A model generated the notes under the pieces. It was not told the origin of the DNA and searched no databases. It saw nothing but the letters and a program-made list of their open reading frames with translations. Positions 52,598-61,542 of a stretch of DNA of 64,000 bases are shown in pieces; positions within the stretch are counted from its first letter, which is position 1; each line of letters begins with the position of its first letter. Where the stretch lies: positions 6,510,001-6,574,000 of the forward strand of contig CP108997.1 of the NCBI GenBank assembly GCA_036226585.1, read 5' to 3'. This DNA comes from Streptomyces sp. NBC_00708 (lineage in GTDB: Bacteria; Actinomycetota; Actinomycetes; Streptomycetales; Streptomycetaceae). The translations under genes were made by a program, and so were the position numbers.

Positions 52598-53191
52598 CTA
52601 CCAGCCGGCGGCCGGTCCCGTCAGCTCGCGGATCGCGGGCCGGGCGGCGTCCAGCACGGTCATGAACCACGCCGAGAACGGCTCACGGGCATGCCGCTCG
52701 GCCAGCTCGGCGGCCGTCACGAAGGCCGTCTCGCCGACCTCCTCCGGATCGGGTCGCAGCCGCTCCTGCGCCAGGCCCACGAAGAGGTGGTTGAACTCCT
52801 GCTCCACCAGGCCCGACGCCGGGTCCGGGTGGTTGTAGCGAACGGTACCCGCCTCGGCCAGCAGCGAGGGCGAAAGCCCCAGCTCCTCGTACGTACGCCG
52901 GGCGGCGGCGGCGAAGGGCGCCTCGCCCGGGTAGGGGTGGCCGCAGCACGTGTTGGACCAGACACCGGGGGAGTGGTACTTGCCGAGAGCACGCTGCTGG
53001 AGCAGCAGCCGGCCCTGCTCGTCGAAGAGGAACACGGAGAACGCGCGGTGCAGCTGTCCGGGCGCCTGGTGGGCGGCGAGCTTCTCCGCCGTGCCGATGG
53101 TGGTGCCGTTCTCGTCGACCAGTTCGAGCATGATCGCTTCCGCTGTGCCGTTCGACGAGGTGTTCGCCGCGGTGACTGGTGTGGTCGGCAT
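52598..53191 (-). CDS. idi: Isopentenyl-diphosphate delta-isomerase, type I
   Basis: A protein of 197 aa. ATG 53191 has AAGGA 5 bases ahead, better than ATG 53197. The catalytic Cys is in WSNTCCGHPYPGE. The Nudix-like AARRTYEELGL and the catalytic Glu region LVEQEFNHLFVG bind Mg/Mn. It interconverts IPP and DMAPP. This supplies farnesyl diphosphate for the hopanoid genes at the end of the window; the two lie about 10 kb apart, with the envelope operon between. Confidence 0.95.
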   Translation of the reverse strand: MPTTPVTAANTSSNGTAEAIMLELVDENGTTIGTAEKLAAHQAPGQLHRAFSVFLFDEQGRLLLQQRALGKYHSPGVWSNTCCGHPYPGEAPFAAAARRTYEELGLSPSLLAEAGTVRYNHPDPASGLVEQEFNHLFVGLAQERLRPDPEEVGETAFVTAAELAERHAREPFSAWFMTVLDAARPAIRELTGPAAGW

Positions 53192-53316
53192 ACCCATCCT
53201 TCGCTGTGGTTCCGGCCCCGTGCGCCGGTCCCGTCGAGTCTGCTCAAGTCTGCCGTACAAAAGCGGCTTGTCCGTACTTCGGGTCCTGGCATGTCCGCCC
53301 CCGCCCGACCGTCGTG

Positions 53317-53832
53317 TCAGACCCCGAACGCCTTCGGATACTCAATCGTGCCCCGCGCCGCGGGCGCGGAATCATCGAGCACCAGCGCCATCATCGCCTC
53401 GTCCGGAACCTCGAAGGACGGCCGGATTTCGTACCGCGAGGCCGGTACGAAGCCGAACCTCGGGTAGTACGCGGCGTGGCCGAGCACCAGGACCAGGGCC
53501 TCCCCGCGCAGCCGGGCCGCGTCGAGCACGGCCCGGATCACGGCGGAGCCCGCGCCCCGGCGCTGGTGCTCCGGGGCGGTGGCGACGGGGGCCAGGGCCA
53601 GGGCGGGCGCGTCCCCGACCCGGCAGCGCGTCAGCAGGGCGAACGCGGCGATGTTCCCGTCGGGCGACTCGGCGACGTACGAGAGACCGGGCAGCCAGGC
53701 CGTCGGGTCCGCGCGCAACGCTTCCACGAGATCCGCCTCGGCCTCCGTCGGGAACGCGGCGGCGTTCACGGCGTGCACGGCGGGGATGTCGGCGGCCGTC
53801 TCGGGGCGGACGGGCCAGGTGATGTCGGTCAA
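53317..53832 (-). CDS. GNAT-family N-acetyltransferase (YhbS-like)
   Basis: A protein of 171 aa from TTG 53832 with GAGGG 8 bases ahead. A GTG at 53883 would add 17 residues. APEHQRRGAGSAVIRAVLDAAR is the acetyl-CoA loop; VLGHAAYYPRFGFVPASRYEI is the closing motif typical of the YhbS subgroup. The substrate is unknown. Confidence 0.85.
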   Translation of the reverse strand: MTDITWPVRPETAADIPAVHAVNAAAFPTEAEADLVEALRADPTAWLPGLSYVAESPDGNIAAFALLTRCRVGDAPALALAPVATAPEHQRRGAGSAVIRAVLDAARLRGEALVLVLGHAAYYPRFGFVPASRYEIRPSFEVPDEAMMALVLDDSAPAARGTIEYPKAFGV

Positions 53833-53924
53833 CGTGGGGACCCTCGGGTGGGCGGACACCGGCCGTCGGACCGGTTCGTACACGTCCGCGAAACCCTACA
53901 CCTCGGGCCCCGCGGGCCCATGGG

Positions 53925-54866
53925 TCAGTGGCAGAGCTTCGCCTCGTGCTCCGCGTGCCCGCTCGGCTCCAGCTGGAAGGTGCAGTGCTCCACGTCGAAG
54001 TGGTCGCCGATGCAGCCCTGGAGCTCGTGCAGCAGCTTCTCGTGACCGATCGAGTCCAGCAGGTCCTGCTGCACCACCACGTGGGCGGAGAGCACCGGCA
54101 TGCCCGAGGTGATCGTCCACGCGTGCAGGTCGTGCACGTCCAGCACCCCCGGCAGCGCCGTGATGTGGTCGCGCACCTCGCCCATGTCGACCCCCGGGGG
54201 CGCCGCCTCCAGGAGCACGTTCAGCGTCTCGCGCAGCAGCCGCACCGTACGCGGCACGATCATGAGGCCGATGACCAGCGAGGCGATGGGGTCCGCCGCC
54301 TGCCAGCCGGTCGCCATCACGATGCCCGCCGAGATCAGCACCGTCACCGACCCCAGCGTGTCCGCCAGCACCTCCAGATAGGCGCCGCGCACATTGAGGC
54401 TCTCCTGCTGCCCGCGCGTCAGCAGCGTCAGCGACACCGCGTTCGCGACCAGACCCACCAGGGCGAAGGCGATCGTGAGCCCGCCCCGGGTCTCGGCCGG
54501 GTCGATGAACCTCTGCACCGCCTCGAAGAGCAGATAGCCGCCGACCCCCAGGAGCAGACAGCAGTTGGCCAGGGCGGCCAGGATCTCCGCACGGGCGTAG
54601 CCGAAGGTGCGGTTCGGTCCGGCCGGCCGGTTGGCGAAGTGGATCGCCAGCAGTGCCAGGCCGAGCCCCAGGGCGTCGGTCGCCATGTGGGCCGCGTCGG
54701 CGATCAGCGCGAGCGAGCCGGACAGCACGCCTCCGACGATCTCCATGACCGTCACGGCCAGCGTGATGCACAGCGCGATGCGCAGCCGCCCCTGGTGCGC
54801 GGCGGCCGCCGTACCGGTGGGCACGGGCCCGCCGTGCACATGTCCGTGATCGTGCCCTGCCCCCAT
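53925..54866 (-). CDS. zitB: CDF-family zinc exporter
   Basis: A protein of 313 aa. ATG 54866 has GGGAGG ahead. The N terminus is His-rich (GHDHGHVHGG). Six membrane spans follow; span 2 has the metal site ALIADAAHMATDALGL (the DAAHM pattern) and span 5 the second site in LISAGIVMATGWQAADPIASL. The C-terminal cytoplasmic domain has HDLHAWTITSGMPVLSAHVV and ends His-rich. It exports Zn2+ in exchange for protons. S. coelicolor zitB is known to be activated by Zur, and a Zur-box-like site lies upstream (54960-54974). The symbol rests on family, context and remembered gene order. Confidence 0.88.
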   Translation of the reverse strand: MGAGHDHGHVHGGPVPTGTAAAAHQGRLRIALCITLAVTVMEIVGGVLSGSLALIADAAHMATDALGLGLALLAIHFANRPAGPNRTFGYARAEILAALANCCLLLGVGGYLLFEAVQRFIDPAETRGGLTIAFALVGLVANAVSLTLLTRGQQESLNVRGAYLEVLADTLGSVTVLISAGIVMATGWQAADPIASLVIGLMIVPRTVRLLRETLNVLLEAAPPGVDMGEVRDHITALPGVLDVHDLHAWTITSGMPVLSAHVVVQQDLLDSIGHEKLLHELQGCIGDHFDVEHCTFQLEPSGHAEHEAKLCH

Positions 54867-54959
54867 GGGGACGCCTCCCGGTCGTCTCGCGGACCCGGGC
54901 CTCCCCGGCCCGGACCCTGCCAGTGAACTACGGGTGGGGGGTATCGGGCAACACGGCAC

Positions 54960-54974
54960 TGAACACCGTTGTCA
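54960..54974. promoter_or_regulatory. Zur-box-like site
   Basis: TGAACACCGTTGTCA is an imperfect 15-bp dyad (10 of 15 positions symmetric) with TGA...TCA ends, as in the Streptomyces Zur box. It is 94-108 bases upstream of the CDF ATG, a good place for activation. The -35 region of that promoter looks weak, which agrees with a need for an activator. Confidence 0.5.
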
Positions 54975-54980
54975 TTGCCC

Positions 54981-55008
54981 CTGACCTGCGCAAACGAGTG
55001 CAGGTCAG
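54981..55008. promoter_or_regulatory. 9-bp inverted repeat next to the Zur-like site
   Basis: CTGACCTGC-N10-GCAGGTCAG has perfect 9-base arms, 6 bp from the Zur-like site, in the 392-bp spacer between the CDF gene and the envelope operon. It could be a second regulator site or a hairpin in a transcript. The rest of the spacer (55009-55258) shows only a GGCCAACCGGCCGG stretch and the ribosome-binding site of the next gene. Confidence 0.45.
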
Positions 55009-55258
55009 AGCCGTGCCGCAGAACGGGGGCCAACCGGCCGGGAAGGTGGGCCCACCCGCTTTTTTGTCAGGCGAGGCGGCCATCGACGATGATGATCGCG
55101 GACGGCGCGCATGATCCGGCGCCGCCCGGAACGGAGCGCAAACGGGCAGTGAACTCGCGCTTCCGTTCATCCGATAGCCTCTGCCGACATGCCGCCGGCC
55201 GCTTCTGGCCGCACTGTCGCGTGCCGATCCGTGTCAGCACCCCAAGGAGTGAGTTCGT

Positions 55259-57085
55259 CTGTCGACCGCCATTCTCACAGGTGCTCCGCTGCCCGGATCG
55301 TCACTGGAGGACGATCTCCGGTCGCTGGGCTTCGACGTCCGCGCAGCCGCCGACGTCACCGAAGCGGCCGGGCTGCTGGCCGCCGTCCCGGCGGCCGAGC
55401 GGGTCGCCCTCGTCGACCCCCGCTTCGTCGGCCACCGCCACGCCCTCCGGCTCGCCCTGACCGACCCCCGCTTCCCCGCGGCGGCCGTGCCCGGCGCCCT
55501 CACCGCACAGGCCGAGGCGCGCCCCGCCCTCGTGAGCGCCCTGCGCACCACGACCGACGCGGTCGGCGCCGGGGTGCCCGCCGCCGGCACCACCGCCACG
55601 GTCACCGACCGCACCGTGCCCGGCAGGCTCGCGGCGGCCATGGAGGCCGGGGGCACCGAGGTGCAGCGCCCCGAGCTGGGCTCGCTCGTCGCCACCGTGC
55701 CCACGGACGAGGCCGCCCGCGCCACCGCGCGCGCCGGCGTCGGGGCCGTGGACGACGAGGCGGTCCGGCTGCGCAGCGCGGTGAAGGCCCGCGACGGCTT
55801 CTTCACCACCCACTTCATCAGCCCGTACTCGCGCTACATCGCCCGCTGGTGCGCGCGCCGGGGGCTCACACCGAACCAGGTCACCACCGCGTCCCTGCTC
55901 ACCGCGCTGATAGCGGCCGGCTGCGCGGCCACCGGCACCCGGGGCGGCTACGTCGCGGCGGGCGTCCTGCTCCTGTTCTCCTTCGTGCTGGACTGCACGG
56001 ACGGGCAGCTCGCCCGCTACTCCCTGCAGTACTCCACGATGGGCGCCTGGCTGGACGCCACCTTCGACCGGGCCAAGGAGTACGCCTATTACGCGGGCAT
56101 CGCCCTCGGCGCGGCCCGCAACGGCGACGACGTCTGGGCCCTGGCGCTCGGCGCGATGGTCCTGCAGTCCTGCCGCCACATCATCGACTTCTCGTTCAAC
56201 GAGGCCAACCACGACGCGGTGGCCAACTCCAGCCCCACGGCCGCCCTCTCCGACAAGCTCGACAGCGTCGGCTGGACGGTCTGGCTGCGGCGGATGATCG
56301 TCCTCCCGATCGGTGAGCGCTGGGCGATGATCGCCGTACTCACCGCGTTCACCACCCCGCGCATCGTCTTCTACGCCCTGCTGATCGGCTGCGCCTTCGC
56401 CGCCTGCTACACCACGGCGGGCCGCCTCCTGCGCTCCCTGACCCGCAAGGCCCGGCGCACCGACCGCGCCGCCCAGGCCCTCGCGGACCTCGCCGACTCC
56501 GGCCCGATCGCGCAGCTCATCGCCGCCCGCGGCCCGAAGATCCCCGGCGCCTGGAGCGCCCCCGTGATCGCCCTCGTCGGCACCGGCGCGCTGATCGCCG
56601 CCGCGCTCCAGCAGCCCTTCGGCAGCCGGCAGACGGTCGTCGCCGCCGTCTTCTACGCGGTCTGCTCCGGCATAGCCGTGGCGCGCCCCCTCAAGGGCGC
56701 GCTCGACTGGCTCGTACCCCCGGTCTTCCGGGCCGCGGAGTACTGCACGATCCTCATCCTGGCCGCCCGCAGCGAGGTCGACGGGGCGCTCCCCGCGGCC
56801 TTCGGGCTGGTCTCGGCGGTCGCCTACCATCACTACGACACGGTGTACCGCATCCGGGGCGGCACCGGCGCCCCGCCCCAGTGGCTGGTGCGCACGATCG
56901 GCGGACACGAGGGCCGGACCCTGGTCGTGGCCGTGCTCGCCGCCGCTCTCACCGGAGCCTCCGGCTTCACCACCGCGCTCACCGTGCTCGCCGTGGCCGT
57001 CGCGCTGATCGTGCTGGTGGAGTCCATCCGCTTCTGGGTGTCCTCCGGGGCGCCCGCCGTTCACGACGAAGGAGAAACCGCATGA
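55259..57085 (+). CDS. CDP-alcohol phosphatidyltransferase with N-terminal extra domain; apparent CTG start
   Basis: A protein of 608 aa. Coding clearly extends to 55259 (LSTAILTGAPLPGSSLEDDL), where AAGGAG lies 9 bases before a CTG codon. No ATG, GTG or TTG exists between the upstream stop (55250) and GTG 55487. Residues 1-170 form a cytoplasmic nucleotidyltransferase-like or DUF5941-type domain. From about 195 the CDP-alcohol motif DCTDGQLARYSLQYSTMGAWLD and its DRAKE end are present, followed by about eight membrane spans. It should transfer a phospho-alcohol from a CDP-alcohol to an acceptor alcohol in the membrane. It is the first gene of the envelope operon. Confidence 0.82.
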   Translation: MSTAILTGAPLPGSSLEDDLRSLGFDVRAAADVTEAAGLLAAVPAAERVALVDPRFVGHRHALRLALTDPRFPAAAVPGALTAQAEARPALVSALRTTTDAVGAGVPAAGTTATVTDRTVPGRLAAAMEAGGTEVQRPELGSLVATVPTDEAARATARAGVGAVDDEAVRLRSAVKARDGFFTTHFISPYSRYIARWCARRGLTPNQVTTASLLTALIAAGCAATGTRGGYVAAGVLLLFSFVLDCTDGQLARYSLQYSTMGAWLDATFDRAKEYAYYAGIALGAARNGDDVWALALGAMVLQSCRHIIDFSFNEANHDAVANSSPTAALSDKLDSVGWTVWLRRMIVLPIGERWAMIAVLTAFTTPRIVFYALLIGCAFAACYTTAGRLLRSLTRKARRTDRAAQALADLADSGPIAQLIAARGPKIPGAWSAPVIALVGTGALIAAALQQPFGSRQTVVAAVFYAVCSGIAVARPLKGALDWLVPPVFRAAEYCTILILAARSEVDGALPAAFGLVSAVAYHHYDTVYRIRGGTGAPPQWLVRTIGGHEGRTLVVAVLAAALTGASGFTTALTVLAVAVALIVLVESIRFWVSSGAPAVHDEGETA

Positions 57086-57819
57086 TCGGCCTCGTACTGG
57101 CAGCCGGCGCGGGACGGCGCCTGCGCCCCTACACCGACACGCTGCCCAAGGCGCTCGTGCCGGTGGACGGCGACAAGACGGTCCTCGACCTCACGCTGGC
57201 CAACTTCGCCGAGATCGGGCTCACCGAGGTCGCGATCGTCGTCGGCTACCGCAAGGAGGCCGTCTACGCCCGCAAGGAGGAGCTGGAGGCCACGTACGAC
57301 CTGAAGCTCACCCTCGTCGACAACGACAAGGCCGAGGAGTGGAACAACGCCTACTCTCTGTGGTGCGCCCGTGAGGAGCTGAAGCGCGGCGTGCTCCTCG
57401 CCAACGGCGACACCGTCCACCCGGTCTCCGTCGAGAAGACGCTCCTTGCCGCGCGCGGCAAGGGCCAGAAGATCATCCTCGCCCTCGACACGGTGAAGAA
57501 CCTCGCCGACGAGGAGATGAAGGTCGTCGCCGAGGACGGCAAGGGCGTCCGGCGGATCACCAAGCTGATGGACCCGGCCGAGGCGACCGGCGAGTACATC
57601 GGCGTCACCCTCATCGAGGCCGAGGCCGCCGAGGAGCTGGCCGACGCCCTGAAGGCCACCTTCGAGCGCGACCCCGACCTCTACTACGAGGACGGCTACC
57701 AGGAGCTCGTCAACCGCGGCTTCACCGTGGACGTCGCCCCCATCGGTGACGTGAGCTGGGTCGAGATCGACAACCACGACGACCTCGCGAAGGGCCGGGA
57801 GATCGCGTGCCGGTACTGA
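57082..57819 (+). CDS. Sugar/polyol-phosphate nucleotidyltransferase (probably cytidylyltransferase)
   Basis: A protein of 245 aa, overlapping the previous stop (ATGA). MIGLVLAAGAGRRLRPYTDTLPKALVPV is the NTP-binding start. The pattern NDKAEEWNNAYSLWCAREEL is typical of LicC-like or inositol-phosphate cytidylyltransferases. NGDTVHPVSVEK holds the metal Asp, and SWVEIDNHDDLAKGREIA closes the fold. It would activate a phosphorylated polyol or choline-like alcohol with CTP, which supplies the CDP-alcohol used by its two neighbours. That pairing is inferred from context. Confidence 0.85.
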   Translation: MIGLVLAAGAGRRLRPYTDTLPKALVPVDGDKTVLDLTLANFAEIGLTEVAIVVGYRKEAVYARKEELEATYDLKLTLVDNDKAEEWNNAYSLWCAREELKRGVLLANGDTVHPVSVEKTLLAARGKGQKIILALDTVKNLADEEMKVVAEDGKGVRRITKLMDPAEATGEYIGVTLIEAEAAEELADALKATFERDPDLYYEDGYQELVNRGFTVDVAPIGDVSWVEIDNHDDLAKGREIACRY

Positions 57820-58868
57820 CCCGACTCATCCCGTCCCCGGTCTTCGTCGACATCAGCCGGGGCGCCATGCACGACCTGGCCGGCCTCCTCGCCGACCAGC
57901 GGATCTCCGCCTCCGGCAAGCTCGCCATCGCGATCAGCGGCGGCTCCGGGCTGGCCCTGCGCGAGAAGCTGGCACCGGCCCTGCCGGGCGCCGACTGGTA
58001 CTGCGTCGCGGGCGGCAACATCGACGCCGCGGTGCAGCTGGCCGACGACATCAAGGGCAAGCGCTACGACGCCGTGGTCGGCCTCGGCGGCGGCAAGATC
58101 ATCGACGTGGCGAAGTACGCCGCGGCCCGGGTCGGCCTGCCGCTGGTCTCGGTCGCCACGAACCTCGCCCACGACGGCCTCTGCTCGCCCGTCGCCACCC
58201 TGGACAACGACAACGGCCGGGGCTCCTACGGCGTCCCCATGCCCATCGCCATGGTGATCGACCTGTCGGTGATCCGCGAAGCCCCGGACCGCTTCGTACG
58301 GTCGGGCATCGGCGACGCGATCTCCAACATCTCCGCCATCGCCGACTGGGAGCTCTCGCACCAGGTCAACGGCGAGCAGATCGACGGACTGGCCGCCGCC
58401 ATGGCCCGTACCGCCGGCGAGGCCGTGCTGCGTCACCCCGGCACCGTCGCCGACGACGAGTTCCTCACCGTCCTCGCCGAGTCGCTGGTGCTCTCCGGCA
58501 TCGCCATCTCGATCAGCGGCGACACCCGGCCCTCGTCCGGCGCCTGCCACGAGATCAGCCACGCCTTCGACCTGCTCTTCCCCAAGCGGGCCGCCAGCCA
58601 CGGCGAGCAGGTCGGCCTCGGTGCCGCCTTCGCCATGCATCTGCGCGGGGCCGTCGACGAGTCCGGCCTCTTCGCCGACGTACTGCGCCGGCACGGCCTT
58701 CCGGTCACGCCCGACGCGATCGGCTTCACCGTCGACGAGTTCGTCGAGGCCGTCGAATACGCCCCCCAGACCCGCCCGGGACGCTTCACGGTCCTGGAAC
58801 ACCTCAGCCTGTCCACCGACCAGATCAGGGACGCGTACGCCGACTATGCCAAGACCATCAGTAGCTGA
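57807..58868 (+). CDS. Iron-containing alcohol dehydrogenase family (glycerol-1-phosphate dehydrogenase-like)
   Basis: A protein of 353 aa starting at a GTG 13 bases inside the previous gene. The NAD-binding VVGLGGGKIIDVAKYAA and TNLAHDGLCSPVATL loops are those of the EgsA/AraM (sn-glycerol-1-phosphate dehydrogenase) branch. Metal ligands are expected at GDAISN (Asp), ACHEISHAFD (His) and ASHGEQVGLG (His). It would reduce a keto-phosphate such as dihydroxyacetone phosphate to the polyol phosphate that is then activated by the nucleotidyltransferase. Confidence 0.85.
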   Translation: MPVLTRLIPSPVFVDISRGAMHDLAGLLADQRISASGKLAIAISGGSGLALREKLAPALPGADWYCVAGGNIDAAVQLADDIKGKRYDAVVGLGGGKIIDVAKYAAARVGLPLVSVATNLAHDGLCSPVATLDNDNGRGSYGVPMPIAMVIDLSVIREAPDRFVRSGIGDAISNISAIADWELSHQVNGEQIDGLAAAMARTAGEAVLRHPGTVADDEFLTVLAESLVLSGIAISISGDTRPSSGACHEISHAFDLLFPKRAASHGEQVGLGAAFAMHLRGAVDESGLFADVLRRHGLPVTPDAIGFTVDEFVEAVEYAPQTRPGRFTVLEHLSLSTDQIRDAYADYAKTISS

Positions 58869-59625
58869 ACTCCGCCCGGTCGTTCACCCGCCGGGCGTCA
58901 AGGACCGGCGCAGCGGTGAGCACTGGGCGGGCCGGATATACATGCGCGAGATCTCGCTGCGCATCGACCGGTACCTGGTGAACACGAAGGTCACGCCGAA
59001 CCAGCTGACCTATCTGATGACCGTCGCCGGTGTGCTCGCCGCTCCGGCGCTGCTCGTGCCGGGCATCTGGGGCGCGGTGCTCGGCGTCGTCATGGTGCAG
59101 CTGTACCTGCTGCTCGACTGCGTCGACGGCGAGGTCGCGCGCTGGAAGAAGCAGTTCTCGCTCGGCGGCGTCTATCTGGACCGGGTCGGCGCCTACCTGT
59201 GCGACGCGGCCGTGCTCGTCGGCTTCGGCCTGCGCGCCGCCGACCTGTGGGGCACCGGACGCATCGACTGGCTGTGGGCCTTCCTCGGCACGCTCGCCGC
59301 GCTCGGCGCGATCCTGATCAAGGCCGAGACGGACCTCGTCGGCGTCGCCCGCCACCAGGGCGGTCTGCCGCCGGTCAAGGAGTCCGCCTCCGAGCCGCGC
59401 TCCTCCGGCATGGCCTTCGCCCGCCGGGCTGCCGGGGCGCTCAAGTTCCACCGGCTCATCCTGTGTGTCGAGGCGTCGCTGGTCATTCTGATCGCGGCCG
59501 TCCTCGACGAGGTGCGGGACGACTTCTTCTTCAGCCGTCTCGCGGTCGCGGTCCTGGCCGGCATCGCCCTGCTGCAGACCCTGCTGCACCTCGTGTCGGT
59601 CCTGGCATCGAGCAGGCTGAAGTGA
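58846..59625 (+). CDS. CDP-alcohol phosphatidyltransferase (second)
   Basis: A protein of 259 aa, with its ATG 23 bases inside the previous gene. The catalytic motif DCVDGEVARWKKQFSLGGVYLD...VGAYLCD has all Asp residues. About six membrane spans follow. It lacks the N-terminal domain of the gene at 55259, so the two are not interchangeable copies. They could act in sequence, or on different alcohols, to build a phosphodiester-linked lipid head group or polymer primer. Confidence 0.87.
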   Translation: MPRPSVAELRPVVHPPGVKDRRSGEHWAGRIYMREISLRIDRYLVNTKVTPNQLTYLMTVAGVLAAPALLVPGIWGAVLGVVMVQLYLLLDCVDGEVARWKKQFSLGGVYLDRVGAYLCDAAVLVGFGLRAADLWGTGRIDWLWAFLGTLAALGAILIKAETDLVGVARHQGGLPPVKESASEPRSSGMAFARRAAGALKFHRLILCVEASLVILIAAVLDEVRDDFFFSRLAVAVLAGIALLQTLLHLVSVLASSRLK

Positions 59626-60506
59626 GCACACCCATGAAACTCGGCGCGGTCATCATCACCATGGGCAACCGCCCGGCCGAGCTGCGCGCCCTGCTCGATT
59701 CGGTCGCCGCCCAGGAGGGCGACCGGATCGAGGTGGTCGTCGTCGGCAACGGCTCGCCCGTCCCCGACGTCCCCCCGGGCGTGCGGACCGTCGAGCTGCC
59801 CGAGAACCTCGGCATCCCCGGCGGCCGGAACGTCGGCATCGAGGCCTTCGGGCCCTCCGGCGCCGATGTGGACGCCCTGCTCTTCCTCGACGACGACGGG
59901 CTGCTGCCCCTCACCGACACCGCGGAGCTGTGCCGGAAGGCGTTCGCAGAGGACCCCCGGCTGGGCATCATCAGCTTCCGCATCGCGGACCCCGAGACCG
60001 GGGTCACCCAGCGCCGCCACGTGCCGCGGCTGCGCGCCGCCGACCCGATGCGCTCGTCCCGGGTGACGACATTCCTCGGCGGCGCCAACGCGGTGCGCAC
60101 CCGGGTCCTCGCCGAGGTCGGCCCGCTGCCGGGCGACTTCTTCTACGCGCACGAGGAGACCGACCTCGCCTGGCGCGCGCTGGACGCCGGCTGGCTGATC
60201 GACTACCGCGCGGACATGGTGCTGCACCACCCCGCGACGGCCCCGTCCCGCCATGCCGTCTACCACCGCATGGTGGCCCGCAACCGGGTCTGGCTGGCCC
60301 GGCGCAACCTCCCCGCGCCCCTCGTCCCGGTGTACCTCGGGGTGTGGATGCTGCTGACGCTGCTGCGCAGGCCGTCCGGCGAGGCGCTGAAGGCCTGGTT
60401 CGGCGGGTTCCGGGAGGGCTGGCGGACGCCGTGCGGACCGCGCCGCCCGATGAAGTGGCGTACGGTGTGGCGCCTGACCAGGCTGGGCCGCCCTCCGGTC
60501 ATCTGA
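59622..60506 (+). CDS. Family 2 glycosyltransferase
   Basis: A protein of 294 aa. GTG 59622 overlaps the previous stop (GTGA); ATG 59634 is the alternative. LGAVIITMGNRPAELRALLDSV starts the GT-A fold; LLFLDDDGLLPL is the metal-binding DxD-like loop; FLGGANAVRTRVL and FFYAHEETDLAWRALDAG (ED motif) place it among inverting GT2 enzymes of the rhamnosyl/galactofuranosyl type. A C-terminal amphipathic region may contact the membrane. It would add sugars to the lipid or polymer made by the upstream enzymes. Confidence 0.88.
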   Translation: MSTPMKLGAVIITMGNRPAELRALLDSVAAQEGDRIEVVVVGNGSPVPDVPPGVRTVELPENLGIPGGRNVGIEAFGPSGADVDALLFLDDDGLLPLTDTAELCRKAFAEDPRLGIISFRIADPETGVTQRRHVPRLRAADPMRSSRVTTFLGGANAVRTRVLAEVGPLPGDFFYAHEETDLAWRALDAGWLIDYRADMVLHHPATAPSRHAVYHRMVARNRVWLARRNLPAPLVPVYLGVWMLLTLLRRPSGEALKAWFGGFREGWRTPCGPRRPMKWRTVWRLTRLGRPPVI

Positions 60507-60612
60507 GAGGCTCCCCTCTGGGAGCATGAGGCGTATTTTTCTTGTCGGGACCTGTCCGCCCTGAGCCGCGCCCGCGACTGGCTGCGCATTTTGAATACGA
60601 GAGTTTCTTCTG

Positions 60613-61542
60613 GTGAGTGACACAACCCATGGTGGCGCGGTTGCGGTAAGCAGCCCGCCGTCGGCCGACGACGGCCTGAGCGCGGCCGAGCTGGCCGCGA
60701 AGTACGGCCTTGCGGTCAGCGGTGCCCGGCCCGGACTCCTCGAGTACGTGCGCCAGCTCCGAGGGCGACGCCATTTCATCCTGGCGTTCTCCCGGGCCAA
60801 GCTGACCGCCCAGTACAGCCAGGCGAAGCTGGGCCAGCTGTGGCAGGTGGCGACCCCGCTCCTGAACGCGGCGGTCTACTTCCTCATCTTCGGGCTGATC
60901 CTGGGCACGAAGAAGGGCATCCCGCAGGAGGTGTTCATCCCGTTCCTGGTGACCGGGGTGTTCGTCTTCACCTTCACCCAGAGTTCCGTGATGGCCGGCG
61001 TGCGCGCGATCTCCGGCAACCTCGGCCTGGTCAGGGCGCTGCACTTCCCCCGCGCCTCGCTGCCCATCTCCTTCTCGCTCCAGCAGCTCCAGCAGCTGCT
61101 GTACTCGATGATCGTGCTGATCGCGGTCACGGTCGGCTTCGGCAGCTATCCCCGGCTGTCGTGGCTGCTGGTGATTCCCGCCCTGACGATGCAGTTCTTC
61201 TTCAACACCGGACTGGCGCTCGCCATGGCGAGGATGGGGGCCAAGACCCCCGACCTCGCCCAGCTGATGCCGTTCGTGATGCGTACGTGGATGTACGCGT
61301 CCGGGGTCATGTTCTCCATCCCGGTGATGCTCGCGGACAAGCCGGCCTGGATCACCGATGTGCTCCAGTACAACCCGGCGGCCATCTACATGGACCTGGT
61401 CAGGTTCGCCCTGATCGACGGATACGGCTCCGAGAACCTGCCCGAGCACGTGTGGGTGGTCGCCCTCGCCTGGTCGGTCGTGGTGGGCATCGTGGGCTTC
61501 GTGTACTTCTGGAAGGCAGAGGAACGGTACGGCCGTGGCTGA
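60613..61542 (+). CDS. ABC-2 type polysaccharide exporter, permease (Wzm/TagG-like)
   Basis: A protein of 309 aa from a GTG without a clear ribosome-binding site. A cytoplasmic N terminus of about 60 residues precedes six membrane spans (about 75-300), with FSRAKLTAQYSQAKLGQLWQVATPLLNAAVYF and QLMPFVMRTWMYASGVMFSIPVM typical of O-antigen and teichoic-acid exporters. It overlaps the ATPase gene by 8 bases. The 106 bp before it (60507-60612) may hold an extra promoter. Confidence 0.9.
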   Translation: MSDTTHGGAVAVSSPPSADDGLSAAELAAKYGLAVSGARPGLLEYVRQLRGRRHFILAFSRAKLTAQYSQAKLGQLWQVATPLLNAAVYFLIFGLILGTKKGIPQEVFIPFLVTGVFVFTFTQSSVMAGVRAISGNLGLVRALHFPRASLPISFSLQQLQQLLYSMIVLIAVTVGFGSYPRLSWLLVIPALTMQFFFNTGLALAMARMGAKTPDLAQLMPFVMRTWMYASGVMFSIPVMLADKPAWITDVLQYNPAAIYMDLVRFALIDGYGSENLPEHVWVVALAWSVVVGIVGFVYFWKAEERYGRG

